This document shows positions 31,723-40,931 of a stretch of DNA of 64,000 bases, piece after piece. The notes beneath the pieces are model-generated. The model worked only from the letters and a program-made list of their open reading frames with translations. It made no database searches and was not told the origin of the DNA. Every line of letters begins with the position of its first letter. Position 1 is the first letter of the stretch. This DNA comes from an uncultured Clostridia bacterium (lineage in GTDB: Bacteria > Bacillota > Clostridia > Christensenellales > UBA1242), in assembly GCA_944381185.1 (NCBI GenBank), contig CALWKE010000002.1:66050-130049 (forward strand), read 5' to 3'. The position numbers and the translations under genes were made by a program.

Positions 31723-33606
31723 ATGAAAAGTTTTAAAACAGAATCAAAAAGAGTGTTAGATTTAATGATAAATTCAATTTACACCCATAAAGAAATATTT
31801 TTAAGGGAACTTATTTCAAACTGCTCGGACGCTATTGATAAACTTTATTACAAAAGTTTAAAAGAGAACATTGGTTTGTCACGTGATGATTTTGAAATAA
31901 AAATTAAGGCAGATAAAAAGGCTAGAACTTTAACAATTTCAGATAACGGAATTGGTATGACAGCCGAAGAACTTGAAAAAAATCTAGGAACGATTGCAAA
32001 GAGTGGTTCACTTGCATTTAAAAATGAAAATGAAAAACAGGAAGACATAAACATTATTGGTCAATTTGGTGTTGGTTTTTATTCTGTGTTTATGGTTGCT
32101 GAAAAAGTTGAAGTTTTGTCTAAAGCTTATGGTGAAGACAAGGCAAACCTTTGGGTAAGTTCAGGGGCTGAAGGTTATGATATTAAACCAGCCACAAAAG
32201 AAACTTGCGGAACAGATATTGTTGTTTACTTAAAGCCAGACACAGATGATGAAAATTATTCAGAATATCTTGAATACTATAAACTTCGTGAACTTATTAA
32301 AAGATATTCAGATTATATTCGCTATCCAATAAAGATTGAAAAGGAAGTTCCTGTTAAATCGGCAAACACCAAAGAGGGAGAGCCAAATAAAATTGAAACA
32401 GAGTTTGAATGGGAAACAATCAATTCAATGATTCCTCTTTGGAGAAAATCTAAAAATGAAATAACAGATGAAGAATACAATAAATTTTATAAAGATATGT
32501 TCTATGACTTTGACGACCCATTTTTGCATCTTCATATAAGTGCAGAGGGTGTTGTTGACTATAAAGCACTTCTTTATATACCTAAAAAATGCCCTGAAGC
32601 ATACTTTTCAAAATATTTTGAAAGAGGTTTAAAACTCTATTCTAATGGAGTTCTCATTATGGATAAGTGTAAAGACTTAATTCCAGAATACTTTGGATTT
32701 GTTCAAGGACTTGTTGACTGTGAACTTTCACTTAACATTTCTCGTGAAACAGTTCAACATGACCGCCAACTTCAAAAGATTGCATCAAGCATTGAAAAAC
32801 AAATTAGAAAAGAACTTCAAGATATGCTTCAAAATGATAGAGATAAATATATTGAATTTTATAAGGCATTTGGACTTCAACTCAAAGTTGGTGTTTACAA
32901 TAATTGGGGCATGGATAAGGATAAACTTCAAGACCTTATTATGTTCTATTCAGTAAAGCAAGATAAACTTGTTACATTTAAAGATTATGTTTCAAGTATG
33001 GCAGAAGGTCAAAAATATATTTATTATGCAACTGGAAATTCAATTTTAAGCATCAAGAAAATGCCTCAAACTGAAAAGGTTTTAAATAGTGGCTATGATG
33101 TTCTTTGTATGACAGAAAATGTTGATGAATTTGCAATTAAATATGTGGCAAACTATGACGGCAAAGAGTTCAAAAATGTTACTGATAGTGGCACAGGAAT
33201 TGAAAATTCAACCGAAGAAGTTGCTGATGAAGATAAGCCTATTGTTGAATTTATCAAAAATGCACTTGCTGGTGAAGTGTTTGACGTGAAACTTTCTAAA
33301 AAACTTGGTGAACATGCAGTTTGTCTTTCAACCGAAGGTGAAATTTCACTTGAAATGGAAAAGGTGTTCAACAATATGCCAAAAACTGGCAATGATGCAA
33401 CTCATGAAATAAAAGCTAAAAAGATTTTAGAAATCAATCCAACTCACAAAATATATGAAAAAATTAAAAAACTTTATGCTGATAATCAAGATGGATTAAA
33501 GGAATTTGCGGAAGTTCTTCTTGATGAAGCAAAACTTCTTGAAGGACTTGAGATTGAAGATATGGGAAAGTTTGTTTCACTTTCAACAAAATATATGGCA
33601 GAATAA
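31723..33606 (+). CDS. htpG: Molecular chaperone HtpG (Hsp90)
   Basis: Bacterial Hsp90, 627 residues. The GHKL ATPase domain shows the helix with RELISNCSDAIDKL, the DNGIGMT motif and GQFGVGFYS. The middle domain has the LNISRETVQ block with the conserved arginine that completes the ATP site. The C-terminal dimerisation domain is complete. AGAGGTAATGT precedes ATG 31723. Regulation by HrcA is predicted from the CIRCE element. The gene is a single unit, ended by a strong terminator. Confidence 0.97.
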   Translation: MKSFKTESKRVLDLMINSIYTHKEIFLRELISNCSDAIDKLYYKSLKENIGLSRDDFEIKIKADKKARTLTISDNGIGMTAEELEKNLGTIAKSGSLAFKNENEKQEDINIIGQFGVGFYSVFMVAEKVEVLSKAYGEDKANLWVSSGAEGYDIKPATKETCGTDIVVYLKPDTDDENYSEYLEYYKLRELIKRYSDYIRYPIKIEKEVPVKSANTKEGEPNKIETEFEWETINSMIPLWRKSKNEITDEEYNKFYKDMFYDFDDPFLHLHISAEGVVDYKALLYIPKKCPEAYFSKYFERGLKLYSNGVLIMDKCKDLIPEYFGFVQGLVDCELSLNISRETVQHDRQLQKIASSIEKQIRKELQDMLQNDRDKYIEFYKAFGLQLKVGVYNNWGMDKDKLQDLIMFYSVKQDKLVTFKDYVSSMAEGQKYIYYATGNSILSIKKMPQTEKVLNSGYDVLCMTENVDEFAIKYVANYDGKEFKNVTDSGTGIENSTEEVADEDKPIVEFIKNALAGEVFDVKLSKKLGEHAVCLSTEGEISLEMEKVFNNMPKTGNDATHEIKAKKILEINPTHKIYEKIKKLYADNQDGLKEFAEVLLDEAKLLEGLEIEDMGKFVSLSTKYMAE

Positions 33607-33629
33607 AGTTTAATAGTTAGCACATTAAA

Positions 33630-33654
33630 AAACAGGCATTATGCCTGTTTTTTT
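33630..33654 (+). terminator. Intrinsic terminator after htpG
   Basis: AACAGGCA (33631-33638) pairs with TGCCTGTT around TTA, followed by a T-run to 33654 and preceded by A residues. Confidence 0.92.
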
Positions 33655-33699
33655 ATGAAATTTTTTACACAAAATTTATAATTTTCTTTTAAAATTTTG

Positions 33700-33787
33700 T
33701 TGACAAAATTATGCTTTGACATTACAGTGCCAAAAATTTAAAATTTAAAAAATAGTTTTTGACTTAAAATGTTTATTGTGGTATTTT
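33700..33787 (+). promoter_or_regulatory. Three tandem sigma-A-type promoters
   Basis: P1 is TTGACA (33700-33705) with TACAGT (33723-33728). P2 is TTGACA (33716-33721) with TAAAAT (33739-33744). P3 is TTGACT (33759-33764) with TATTTT (33782-33787). All three spacers are exactly 17 bases. P1 and P2 interleave. Confidence 0.65.
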
Positions 33788-33826
33788 GTTGGGGTTGTTT
33801 TTATTTTACTTTAGGAGAAAAATAGT

Positions 33827-34360
33827 ATGTTTAAAAGAAAACCAATGATAATTACAATATCAATAATAAGCATAATTTTAGTTATTTCAATTGCTTGTGC
33901 AGTTTTAGTTCCAAAGAAGGATAAAAGCAAGAATAATTTTGGCTATGGAAAAACTGAAATTGAAGAAAATGTGAATAGTGAGAATAATAACGAAGGTAAA
34001 CCAACTCAAGAATTGACGTATTTTGTAAATACTCAAAATGTATCAAAGAGCATTGAATTTTCGGGCGAAACAAAAATATTTAAAATATCATTTAATGTTT
34101 TTGTTAAAAATTCACATTCAAAAAACGAAACCATATTTGTTAATGGATTTGAATTAGACTATAATATGTCAAAACATGGAACACTTTTATCAAGTTTGTG
34201 CAAAAATGATGTTAATTATATTGAAGTTCAACCAAATGGAATAATTGAATTAGAGTTTGAGATAAAATATGTTATAACAGATAATTTATTTATGGGGATT
34301 GAAACTTTTGATTTAAAGATTAATTATTTTAATAATTTGGTGTATAGTGGTGTAGTTTAG
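33827..34360 (+). CDS. Uncharacterised membrane-anchored extracytoplasmic protein
   Basis: I do not recognise this 177-residue protein. A basic start and a hydrophobic helix (residues 7-29) suggest a signal anchor; the cysteine in SIACA does not make a standard lipobox. A polar N/E/K-rich linker (about 33-60) leads to a beta-rich domain of about 115 residues, with a spacing that recalls DUF4352-type immunoglobulin-like domains. AGGAGAAA precedes ATG 33827. It is a single gene with three candidate promoters in front and its own terminator directly after the stop. Confidence 0.75.
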   Translation: MFKRKPMIITISIISIILVISIACAVLVPKKDKSKNNFGYGKTEIEENVNSENNNEGKPTQELTYFVNTQNVSKSIEFSGETKIFKISFNVFVKNSHSKNETIFVNGFELDYNMSKHGTLLSSLCKNDVNYIEVQPNGIIELEFEIKYVITDNLFMGIETFDLKINYFNNLVYSGVV

Positions 34361-34380
34361 CAGGCAATGCCTGTTTTTTT
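34361..34380 (+). terminator. Intrinsic terminator after the anchored protein gene
   Basis: CAGGC (34361-34365), AAT, GCCTG (34369-34373), then seven T. The stem begins on the base after the stop codon and uses almost the same CAGGC core as the htpG terminator. Confidence 0.85.
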
Positions 34381-34402
34381 AATGTTTCTTTTTATTTTAA
34401 AT

Positions 34403-34431
34403 TTGCATATTTTATGATATTGTGCTATTTT
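34403..34431 (+). promoter_or_regulatory. Promoter close to the rlmH start
   Basis: TTGCAT (34403-34408), a 17-base spacer and TATTTT (34426-34431), with a TATAAT overlapping at 34431-34436. Transcription would start within a few bases of ATG 34440, leaving no room for a ribosome site. Confidence 0.5.
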
Positions 34432-34439
34432 ATAATTGT

Positions 34440-34898
34440 ATGAAGATTAACATTGTTTGTGTTGGCAAAATTAAAGAAAAATTTTTTGTTGAAGCAATAA
34501 ATGAATATGCAAAAAGGCTTTCAAGATTTTGTGACCTTAAAATTATTGAGATTGAAGAAGAAAGCAAAATGTCAAATACTGACAAAAAGTGTGAAATTGA
34601 AAGTGAAAATTTGCTAGAAAAATGCGGTGGAATTATTGTTGCTCTTGACGGTTCAGGAAAACTTTTATCAAGCCCTGAAATTGCAAATTTTATTAAATTA
34701 AAAACCAACAATGGAATAAGTGAAATTTCATTTGTAATAGGCGGTTCAAATGGGCTTTCACAAAATTTTAAAAATAGGGCAGATTTGGTTTTATCGTTTG
34801 GAAAAATTACTTTTCCTCATCAATTGTTTCGTGTGGTTTTGTTAGAACAAATTTACAGGGCTTTTACAATTCTTGAAGGGTTGCCTTATCATAAATAG
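34440..34898 (+). CDS. rlmH: 23S rRNA pseudouridine-1915 N3-methyltransferase
   Basis: SPOUT-class methyltransferase, 152 residues, with the start MKINIVCVGKIKEKFFVEAINEYAKR. The knot region contains FVIGGSNGLSQ, and the family end FPHQLFRVVLLEQIYRAFTI followed by EGLPYHK is complete. It modifies helix 69 of 23S rRNA using S-adenosylmethionine. ATG 34440 has no ribosome site and follows a promoter-like sequence directly. Confidence 0.95.
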   Translation: MKINIVCVGKIKEKFFVEAINEYAKRLSRFCDLKIIEIEEESKMSNTDKKCEIESENLLEKCGGIIVALDGSGKLLSSPEIANFIKLKTNNGISEISFVIGGSNGLSQNFKNRADLVLSFGKITFPHQLFRVVLLEQIYRAFTILEGLPYHK

Positions 34899-34905
34899 GA
34901 GTGTT

Positions 34906-36999
34906 ATGGAATATAAGTATAAACTTTTGCGAATGCATTGTGCGGCATGTGCACTTGCTCTTGAAGAACACATATGCAAAATGGAAGGGGTTTCTGCTCA
35001 AATTAATTATGTTACTAAAATAATAAAAATTAATATTGAAACAGAAAAACCAGAAGAAACTTTGGAAGAAGTTAAAAAAGAAATTGTTAACTTTGACCAC
35101 ATGATTCAAATTGTTGATTTTGAAGATGATGAAGATATTGCAAGGCGTGAAAAAAAAGAACGCAATAAAAAAATAATAAGGCTTTCAGTTGCAACTATAA
35201 TTATGATTGCAAATATCTTTATTCCAATCTTTTGGCTAAAAGTTATAATTTTTGCACTTGACTACATTTTGGTTTCTTATAACATTTTAATATCTGCGTT
35301 TAAGAACATTTTGAAGGGTAAGGTTTTTGACGAAAACTTTTTGATGACTATTGCTTCTATTGGTGCATTTATTATTGAGGAATTTGTTGAAGCTATTTGC
35401 GTTATGTTGCTTTTTGAAATTGGAAGTATACTTGAAGACCTTGCGGTTTCTAAATCACGAAAAACAATAAAATCTCTTCTTGAAATAAAGCAACCTTATG
35501 CAAATTTGTTTGATGGTGAAAATGAAACACAGGTTGAACTAGGTCAAGTTGAAGTTGGAAATTTAATAAGAATTAAGCCGGGTGAAAAAATTCCACTTGA
35601 TGGCGAAATTGTTGAAGGAACATCATATCTAAATATGTCAGCATTAACTGGCGAAACCAAAGAAAAAATTGTTCAACCGGGTGATAAAGTGCTTTCAGGG
35701 TCAATTAATGGTTCATCTGTGCTTTTGGTTAAGGTTGAAAAGTTAGAGAGTGAAAGCACAGTAACAAAAATTATTGAACTTGTTGAAAAGGCAACCGACA
35801 GCAAGGCAAAATCTGAAAAATTTATCTCAAAATTTTCAAGGTATTACACGCCAACTGTCATTGTTTTAGCATTAATTATTATGTTTATTCCACCAATATT
35901 CAGTGGATACAGAAATTTTGAAACTTTTGCTTACAGAAGTTTGTGTTTTTTGGTAATATCATGCCCATGTGCTCTTGTTATTTCAGTTCCACTAACATAT
36001 TTTGCGGGTATTGGTTCTTTTGCAAAATGTGGAATTATGGTTAAAGGTTCTAACTTTATTGAAACTCTTGCAAAAACAAATTCTATTGTGTTTGATAAAA
36101 CGGGAACACTCACAAAAGGTGAATTTGAAATTTCTGAAATTTATGCAAAAAAAGGTTATAAAAAAGGTGAACTTTTAGAGGTTTGTGCTTATGCTGAAAG
36201 TTTTTCGAATCACAGCATAGCAAAATCTGTTTTAAAAGCATATGAAGAAAAGACCAATGGAAAAGTTATTAACAGTGCTTGGATAAATGGATATGAAGAA
36301 GTTGCTGGAAAAGGTGTTAAAGCAAATATATTTTTGCAAGATACACTTGTTGGAAATGCAAAGTTTTTAAAAGAAAATGGTGTTCGTGTTATTGAAGTGA
36401 ATAAACCCGGAACAACGCTTTACATTGCAATTGGTGGAAAATTTGCAGGGTATATTGTTATTAGTGACACTGTTAAGCCAGACGCAGAAGATGCAATAAA
36501 GAAAATTAAGGAACTTGGAATTGAAGATATATCTATTTGCACAGGTGATGAAGAGAATGTTGCAAAATCAATTTGTTCTAAAATTGGCATAAAGAAATAT
36601 TATGCGGGCTTGCTTCCTGAAGATAAAGTGTTTATAATAACAGATAAGGTGCAGGAAGGCAAAACAGTAGCCTTTGTTGGTGACGGAATTAATGATGCTC
36701 CATCACTTGCAAATGCAAATGTTGGCATTGCAATGGGTGGGCTTGGAAGTGATATTGCCGTTGAAGCAAGTGATGTTGTTATTATGACAGATGAGCCAAA
36801 CAAAGTTGCACTTTCAATAAAAAAAGCAAAAAAGACTCATAGGATTGTTCTTGAAAATATTATTGGTTCTATTGGAATAAAAATTGCAATAATGCTTCTT
36901 GTTGCGTTTGGTTTTTCAGGAATGTGGCTTGCAGTGTTTGCTGATGTTGGTGTTAATTTGCTTGCAGTTTTAAACAGCCTTCGAGCTTTGCTTAAATAA
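34906..36999 (+). CDS. Heavy-metal P1B-type ATPase (Zn/Cd/Pb exporter type)
   Basis: Metal-exporting ATPase of 697 residues. An N-terminal metal-binding domain carries MHCAACALALEEHI (CxxC-type motif CAAC). The membrane domain has CPC at 353-355. The phosphorylation site DKTGTLT starts at D397, the nucleotide-binding histidine lies in SNHSIAKS, and GDGINDAP is intact. The last helix reads DVGVNLLAVLNSLRALL; an aspartate here is characteristic of the zinc/cadmium/lead group rather than copper pumps. AGGAGTG precedes ATG 34906, 7 bases after rlmH. No metal regulator is adjacent. Confidence 0.92.
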   Translation: MEYKYKLLRMHCAACALALEEHICKMEGVSAQINYVTKIIKINIETEKPEETLEEVKKEIVNFDHMIQIVDFEDDEDIARREKKERNKKIIRLSVATIIMIANIFIPIFWLKVIIFALDYILVSYNILISAFKNILKGKVFDENFLMTIASIGAFIIEEFVEAICVMLLFEIGSILEDLAVSKSRKTIKSLLEIKQPYANLFDGENETQVELGQVEVGNLIRIKPGEKIPLDGEIVEGTSYLNMSALTGETKEKIVQPGDKVLSGSINGSSVLLVKVEKLESESTVTKIIELVEKATDSKAKSEKFISKFSRYYTPTVIVLALIIMFIPPIFSGYRNFETFAYRSLCFLVISCPCALVISVPLTYFAGIGSFAKCGIMVKGSNFIETLAKTNSIVFDKTGTLTKGEFEISEIYAKKGYKKGELLEVCAYAESFSNHSIAKSVLKAYEEKTNGKVINSAWINGYEEVAGKGVKANIFLQDTLVGNAKFLKENGVRVIEVNKPGTTLYIAIGGKFAGYIVISDTVKPDAEDAIKKIKELGIEDISICTGDEENVAKSICSKIGIKKYYAGLLPEDKVFIITDKVQEGKTVAFVGDGINDAPSLANANVGIAMGGLGSDIAVEASDVVIMTDEPNKVALSIKKAKKTHRIVLENIIGSIGIKIAIMLLVAFGFSGMWLAVFADVGVNLLAVLNSLRALLK

Positions 37000-37009
37000 G
37001 GAGAAGATT

Positions 37010-38797
37010 ATGAATATAAAAAAGATATTATTAAAAGATTTGGAAGATTGTTTTTTGCATTTAGACTATCCTTTTGATGACCTGTCTTTATCATTTTCAA
37101 ATCGACCTGAAGAGTTTGATTACACATGTAACTCTGCATTTTCTCTTGCAAAAAAGATGCACACAAGTCCTGAAATTATTGCAAATTCAATAATTGCAAA
37201 TTTAAAACAAGATATTGCAGAAGTTTCATTTGCGAAGCCCGGTTTTATTAATTTCAGAATAAAAGATGAAGTTCTTTCAAAATATTTAAATGATGCACTT
37301 TCTAATAGCAGACTTTTGCTTGAAACAAAAGAAACTAAATATAAAGTTGTTATGGACTATGGTGGTGCTAATGTTGCAAAAGAACTTCATATTGGGCATT
37401 TAAGGTCACCGGTTATTGGTGAAAGTTTTGCAAGGCTATATAAACTTTTGGGCGACGAAGTTATAACCGACACACATCTTGGGGATTGGGGGCTTCAAAT
37501 GGGGCTTACTATTGCCCAACTTAAAGATGACGGCTATGTTGCAGGATATTTTGATGAAAGCAAAACAAATAAAAAAATAACACTTGACACTTTGAACGAA
37601 GAGTATCCAAAGGCTTCACTTCGAAAGAAAACCGATGAAGAATTTTGCAAGCGAGCTGAAGTTTACACAAAATATATTCAAGAGAAAAAAGAGCCATATT
37701 GGTCAATTTATGAAACTATTCGTGACATTTCAGTTAGTCGAATTAAACTGAATTATGAAAAATTGAATTGTTATTTTGACCTTTGGTATGGTGAAAGCAC
37801 ATCTTCAAAATATGTTGATGAAGTTGTTAAGATTTTTAAAGATAAGGGGCTTATTCGTGAACATGAAGGGGCACTTGTTGTTGATGTTGCTAGAGAAGGC
37901 GAAAACATTCCAATAGAAAAGAAAAATCCTGATGACCCACAACTTTATAAAAATCCAATGCCACCAGTATATTTAAAAAAGAGCAATGGTGCAGATGTTT
38001 ATGACACCACCGACATTGCAACAATTTATCAAAGAAATCTTGATTTTAATCCTGATAAAATTATTTATTTTACGGATAAAAGACAATTTTTGCATTTTGA
38101 ACGTTGTTTCCGTGCTGTTAAAATGGCAGGTATTTCGCCAGAAAACCAAGATTTAGTTTTTGTTGGTTTTGGAACAATCAACGGAACGGACGGCAAACCA
38201 TTTAAGACAAGGTCAGGTGATACCATTAAGCTTGAAGATATAATAAATTTAATAACCACTTCAGCACAAAAGAAACTTACTGAAAATGGTTTTGACGAAA
38301 ACCCTGAATTGGCACTTAAAATTGGTGTTGCAGCATTAAAATTTGGTGATTTATCAAACTATCCTAATAAAGACTATGTTTTTGATATTGATAAATTTGC
38401 TTCATTTGAGGGCAAAACGGGTCCTTATATTCAATATACTGGTGCAAGAATTAATTCACTACTCAAAAAGGCTGAACTTGATAAAACCAAACTTGAGTTT
38501 CTTGATTCAATGAACTTTATAAACATTAGTGATCAAAATCAGAGAAATATAGCAATCAACTTTTTAAAACTTCAAGAAAGTTATTATTCATGCTATAAAG
38601 AGTCTTCGTTAAGTCCACTTTGCCAAGCAATTTATGATTTTGCGTCAAGTTATTCAAAATTTTATAACGACACAAGAATTTTAACAGAGGGTGATGATAA
38701 TAAGAAAAATTCATATTTAGCAATTAGTCATTTAGTTTTAAGAGCACTTATTCAGGCTACAGACGTTTTAGCATTTGAAATTCCGGAGAGAATGTGA
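37010..38797 (+). CDS. argS: Arginyl-tRNA synthetase
   Basis: Class I aminoacyl-tRNA synthetase, 595 residues. The HIGH motif appears in ELHIGHLRSPVIGE. The KMSKS motif is replaced by GTINGTDGKPFKTRSGD, as in most bacterial ArgRS enzymes. The C-terminal anticodon-binding (DALR) domain ends with LAISHLVLRALIQATDVL. AAGGAGAAG precedes ATG 37010. queH follows after one base. Confidence 0.96.
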   Translation: MNIKKILLKDLEDCFLHLDYPFDDLSLSFSNRPEEFDYTCNSAFSLAKKMHTSPEIIANSIIANLKQDIAEVSFAKPGFINFRIKDEVLSKYLNDALSNSRLLLETKETKYKVVMDYGGANVAKELHIGHLRSPVIGESFARLYKLLGDEVITDTHLGDWGLQMGLTIAQLKDDGYVAGYFDESKTNKKITLDTLNEEYPKASLRKKTDEEFCKRAEVYTKYIQEKKEPYWSIYETIRDISVSRIKLNYEKLNCYFDLWYGESTSSKYVDEVVKIFKDKGLIREHEGALVVDVAREGENIPIEKKNPDDPQLYKNPMPPVYLKKSNGADVYDTTDIATIYQRNLDFNPDKIIYFTDKRQFLHFERCFRAVKMAGISPENQDLVFVGFGTINGTDGKPFKTRSGDTIKLEDIINLITTSAQKKLTENGFDENPELALKIGVAALKFGDLSNYPNKDYVFDIDKFASFEGKTGPYIQYTGARINSLLKKAELDKTKLEFLDSMNFINISDQNQRNIAINFLKLQESYYSCYKESSLSPLCQAIYDFASSYSKFYNDTRILTEGDDNKKNSYLAISHLVLRALIQATDVLAFEIPERM

Positions 38798-38798
38798 T

Positions 38799-39386
38799 AT
38801 GGAAACAAAAAAGACAATATTACTTCACTCTTGTTGTGGACCATGTTCAACTGCTGTTATTGAAAGGTTGGCACCAGAATTTAAAATAACCATATTTTAT
38901 TATAATCCAAACATTTATCCCGAAGAAGAGTATATTAAGCGAAAGAATGAAGAATTAAAATATATTGATATTTATAACAGCAAAAATGAAGATAAGGTTA
39001 ATTTTTTGGATTGTGATTATGAAAGCGAAAAGTTTTATGAAAAAGTTAAAGGCTTTGAGTGTGAAAGAGAAGGTGGGGCAAGGTGTCCGCTTTGCTTTGA
39101 ACTTCGACTTGAAAAAACTGCACGAGTAGCAAAAGAAAAAAACTTTGAGTGTTTTGGAACGACGCTTTCAGTTAGTCCACACAAAAATGCAAGCCAAATA
39201 AATGCAATAGGGAAGCACCTTGAAGAAAAATTTGGAATTGAATTTCTAGAAGCAGATTTCAAAAAACAAAATGGATATCTTCGAAGTATAGAACTTTCAA
39301 AAGAAAACAATTTATACAGGCAAAATTATTGTGGTTGTGAGTTTGCATTAAAAATGCAAGAACAACAAAAAACGCAAAAAAAGTAA
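38799..39386 (+). CDS. queH: Epoxyqueuosine reductase QueH
   Basis: Iron-sulfur enzyme that reduces epoxyqueuosine to queuosine in tRNA, the non-homologous alternative to QueG. Cysteine motifs are all present: HSCCGPC near residue 12, RCPLCFELRLEKTA, and NYCGCEFAL close to the end. The 195-residue length fits the family. GGAGAG lies before ATG 38799 inside the argS end. Together with queA and tgt at 50.5-52.7 kb it completes the late queuosine steps. Confidence 0.92.
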   Translation: METKKTILLHSCCGPCSTAVIERLAPEFKITIFYYNPNIYPEEEYIKRKNEELKYIDIYNSKNEDKVNFLDCDYESEKFYEKVKGFECEREGGARCPLCFELRLEKTARVAKEKNFECFGTTLSVSPHKNASQINAIGKHLEEKFGIEFLEADFKKQNGYLRSIELSKENNLYRQNYCGCEFALKMQEQQKTQKK

Positions 39387-39387
39387 A

Positions 39388-39417
39388 AAATCATAGCAAA
39401 ATGCTATGATTTTTTTA
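39388..39417. terminator. Bidirectional terminator between queH and cmk
   Basis: ATCATAGC (39390-39397) and GCTATGAT (39403-39410) form a stem flanked by A-runs on the left and T-runs on the right, so it can stop transcription from both convergent genes. Confidence 0.9.
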
Positions 39418-39442
39418 ATTTTATCAAAAATTTTGTAAAAAA

Positions 39443-40153
39443 TTAATTATCTAATTCAATGTTTCTTTCTTTAAAAAATTCACGAGTAACAAGTTCACGC
39501 CTAATCATTTCATTATAAATCAATTTCAAACATTCTTCAATTGAAGTGTTTGATGTGTCAATTAAAAAGGCATTTTCACACATAACAAGTGGAGAGATTT
39601 GCCTGTGCATATCTCTGTAGTCACGGTCTTTAAGGTCGGCAATAACATGTTCAAGTGTAACATTTTCGCCGAGTTTTTCATAGTCACTAAATCTTCTCTT
39701 TGCACGAGTTTCAACCTTGCAATCAACAAAAATTTTAAGGTCGGCATCAGGAAAGATTACTGAACCAATATCTCTTCCTTCCATAACAATGTTTTCATTA
39801 TGTTCTTTGGTTTCTCTTTGAAGGCTTCGAACAAATTCACGAATATATTCTTTGCAAGAGATTTTAGATACAAAGTTAGAAACTTCTTCAGTGTTAAGTT
39901 TGTCAGAAACATTCATTCCGTCAACATACATAATGTTCTGTTCGCCATCAAACTTATATACAATTTTTGTGTTGTGAACCAAGTATTCAAGTTTGTCATC
40001 TTCATTTTCTTTAATATTTAAATTTAAAACTTTAACGGTGATTGCACGGTAGAGTGCACCGGCACTAAAATATCCAAAGTTAAGTTGCTTTGCAAGTTCT
40101 TTTGCAAGTGATGATTTTCCAGACCCTGAAGTGCCGTCTATTGCAATAATCAT
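39443..40153 (-). CDS. cmk: Cytidylate kinase
   Basis: Phosphorylates CMP and dCMP. The protein begins MIIAIDGTSGSGKSSLAKEL with the P-loop GTSGSGKS, has FSAGALYRAIT for substrate binding and the conserved MEGRDIGSVIFPDADLKIFV-type block. The 236-residue length is normal, with a slightly extended C-terminus. Its ribosome site, AAGGAGA on the - strand, lies just upstream of the ATG at 40153. It is one of only two - strand genes and is separated from its usual clostridial partner plsC. Confidence 0.95.
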   Translation of the reverse strand: MIIAIDGTSGSGKSSLAKELAKQLNFGYFSAGALYRAITVKVLNLNIKENEDDKLEYLVHNTKIVYKFDGEQNIMYVDGMNVSDKLNTEEVSNFVSKISCKEYIREFVRSLQRETKEHNENIVMEGRDIGSVIFPDADLKIFVDCKVETRAKRRFSDYEKLGENVTLEHVIADLKDRDYRDMHRQISPLVMCENAFLIDTSNTSIEECLKLIYNEMIRRELVTREFFKERNIELDN

Positions 40154-40226
40154 AAAAATCTCCTTAAATTTTCTGCTTATATAATATAATAAAAAGCAAA
40201 AACTTCAAAATGAAAACATTAAATAT

Positions 40227-40255
40227 TTGTAATTTTTATTTAATTGTTATATCAT
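40227..40255 (+). promoter_or_regulatory. Promoter giving a leaderless transcript (Mrr-like gene)
   Basis: TTGTAA (40227-40232), a 17-base spacer and TATCAT (40250-40255). The predicted start at 40262 is the A of ATG. No ribosome site is present. Confidence 0.6.
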
Positions 40256-40261
40256 TTTCTT

Positions 40262-40876
40262 ATGACACAGAAAAATAAAAATTATAAAAGTTATAATAGT
40301 AATATTTTTGTAACAATAATTAGAATAATTTTGATAATTGTTCTTTTGCCTATTGTTTTAATATATCTTATTATAAAACTTGTAAAAGGTTACAAATCAA
40401 ACCGTGAAAACAAAGAAAAAGTAAAGATTTTTTCAATTTCACAAATAGACACATTAACCGGCACAGAGTTTGAAGAATATTTAAAACTTTTATTTGAAAC
40501 AATGGGCTATGAAGTTTTTTTAACAAAGGCATCGGGTGATTTTGGTGCAGACTTAATTTTAAAAAAGAAAAATGAAAATATTATTGTTCAGGCAAAGTGT
40601 TTTTCAAAAACCGTTGGGGTGCGAGCGGTTCAAGAAATTATTGCTGCAAAAAATCATTATAGGGTGCAAGATGCAGTGGTTGTAACAAATAATTATTTTT
40701 CAAAGGAAGCACAAACACTTGCCATTGAAAGTGATGTTAGGCTTGTTGATAGAGATATTCTTGTTAAAATTATTCAAAAAAATCCAGTTTATTTTGAGCG
40801 AAAAAAGATTGAGTTTGTTGCAACGACTCTTGACGCTCAAACACAGATTAACGCACGATATAAATTTTGGATATAA
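40262..40876 (+). CDS. Membrane-anchored Mrr-like nuclease domain protein
   Basis: A 205-residue protein with one or two N-terminal hydrophobic helices (about residues 15-42) followed by an Mrr_cat restriction-endonuclease-like domain. The core reads GTEFEEYLKLLFETMGYEV, then GDFGADLILKK with D97, and VQAKCF with Q110 and K112, the D-(x)n-QxK form of the PD-(D/E)xK fold. No methyltransferase or specificity gene is adjacent, so a conventional restriction system is unlikely. Families of this kind occur widely in Firmicutes with unknown targets. A TTG at 40244 is a poorer start. Confidence 0.82.
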   Translation: MTQKNKNYKSYNSNIFVTIIRIILIIVLLPIVLIYLIIKLVKGYKSNRENKEKVKIFSISQIDTLTGTEFEEYLKLLFETMGYEVFLTKASGDFGADLILKKKNENIIVQAKCFSKTVGVRAVQEIIAAKNHYRVQDAVVVTNNYFSKEAQTLAIESDVRLVDRDILVKIIQKNPVYFERKKIEFVATTLDAQTQINARYKFWI

Positions 40877-40923
40877 AAATTTTGTCTAACTTTATAAATT
40901 GTGATTAATTTTATTTGAGTTCG

Positions 40924-40931
40924 CATACACT
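40924..40931 (+). promoter_or_regulatory. Possible sigma-E-type -10 element before ytxC
   Basis: CATACACT matches the B. subtilis sigma-E -10 consensus CATACANT. The matching -35 region about 14 bases upstream (GATTAAT) is only a partial fit. It lies 22 bases before ATG 40954. Confidence 0.35.

Noticed and set aside
33616..33624. GTTAGCACA after htpG as a second CIRCE half-site
   Set aside because: No GAGTGCTAA arm lies at the required nine-base spacing.
39369..39383. AAAAAACGCAAAAAA in the 3' end of queH as another copy of the post-stop motif
   Set aside because: It is inside the coding frame, before the stop, and lacks the ATATT end; it encodes Lys/Thr/Gln codons.
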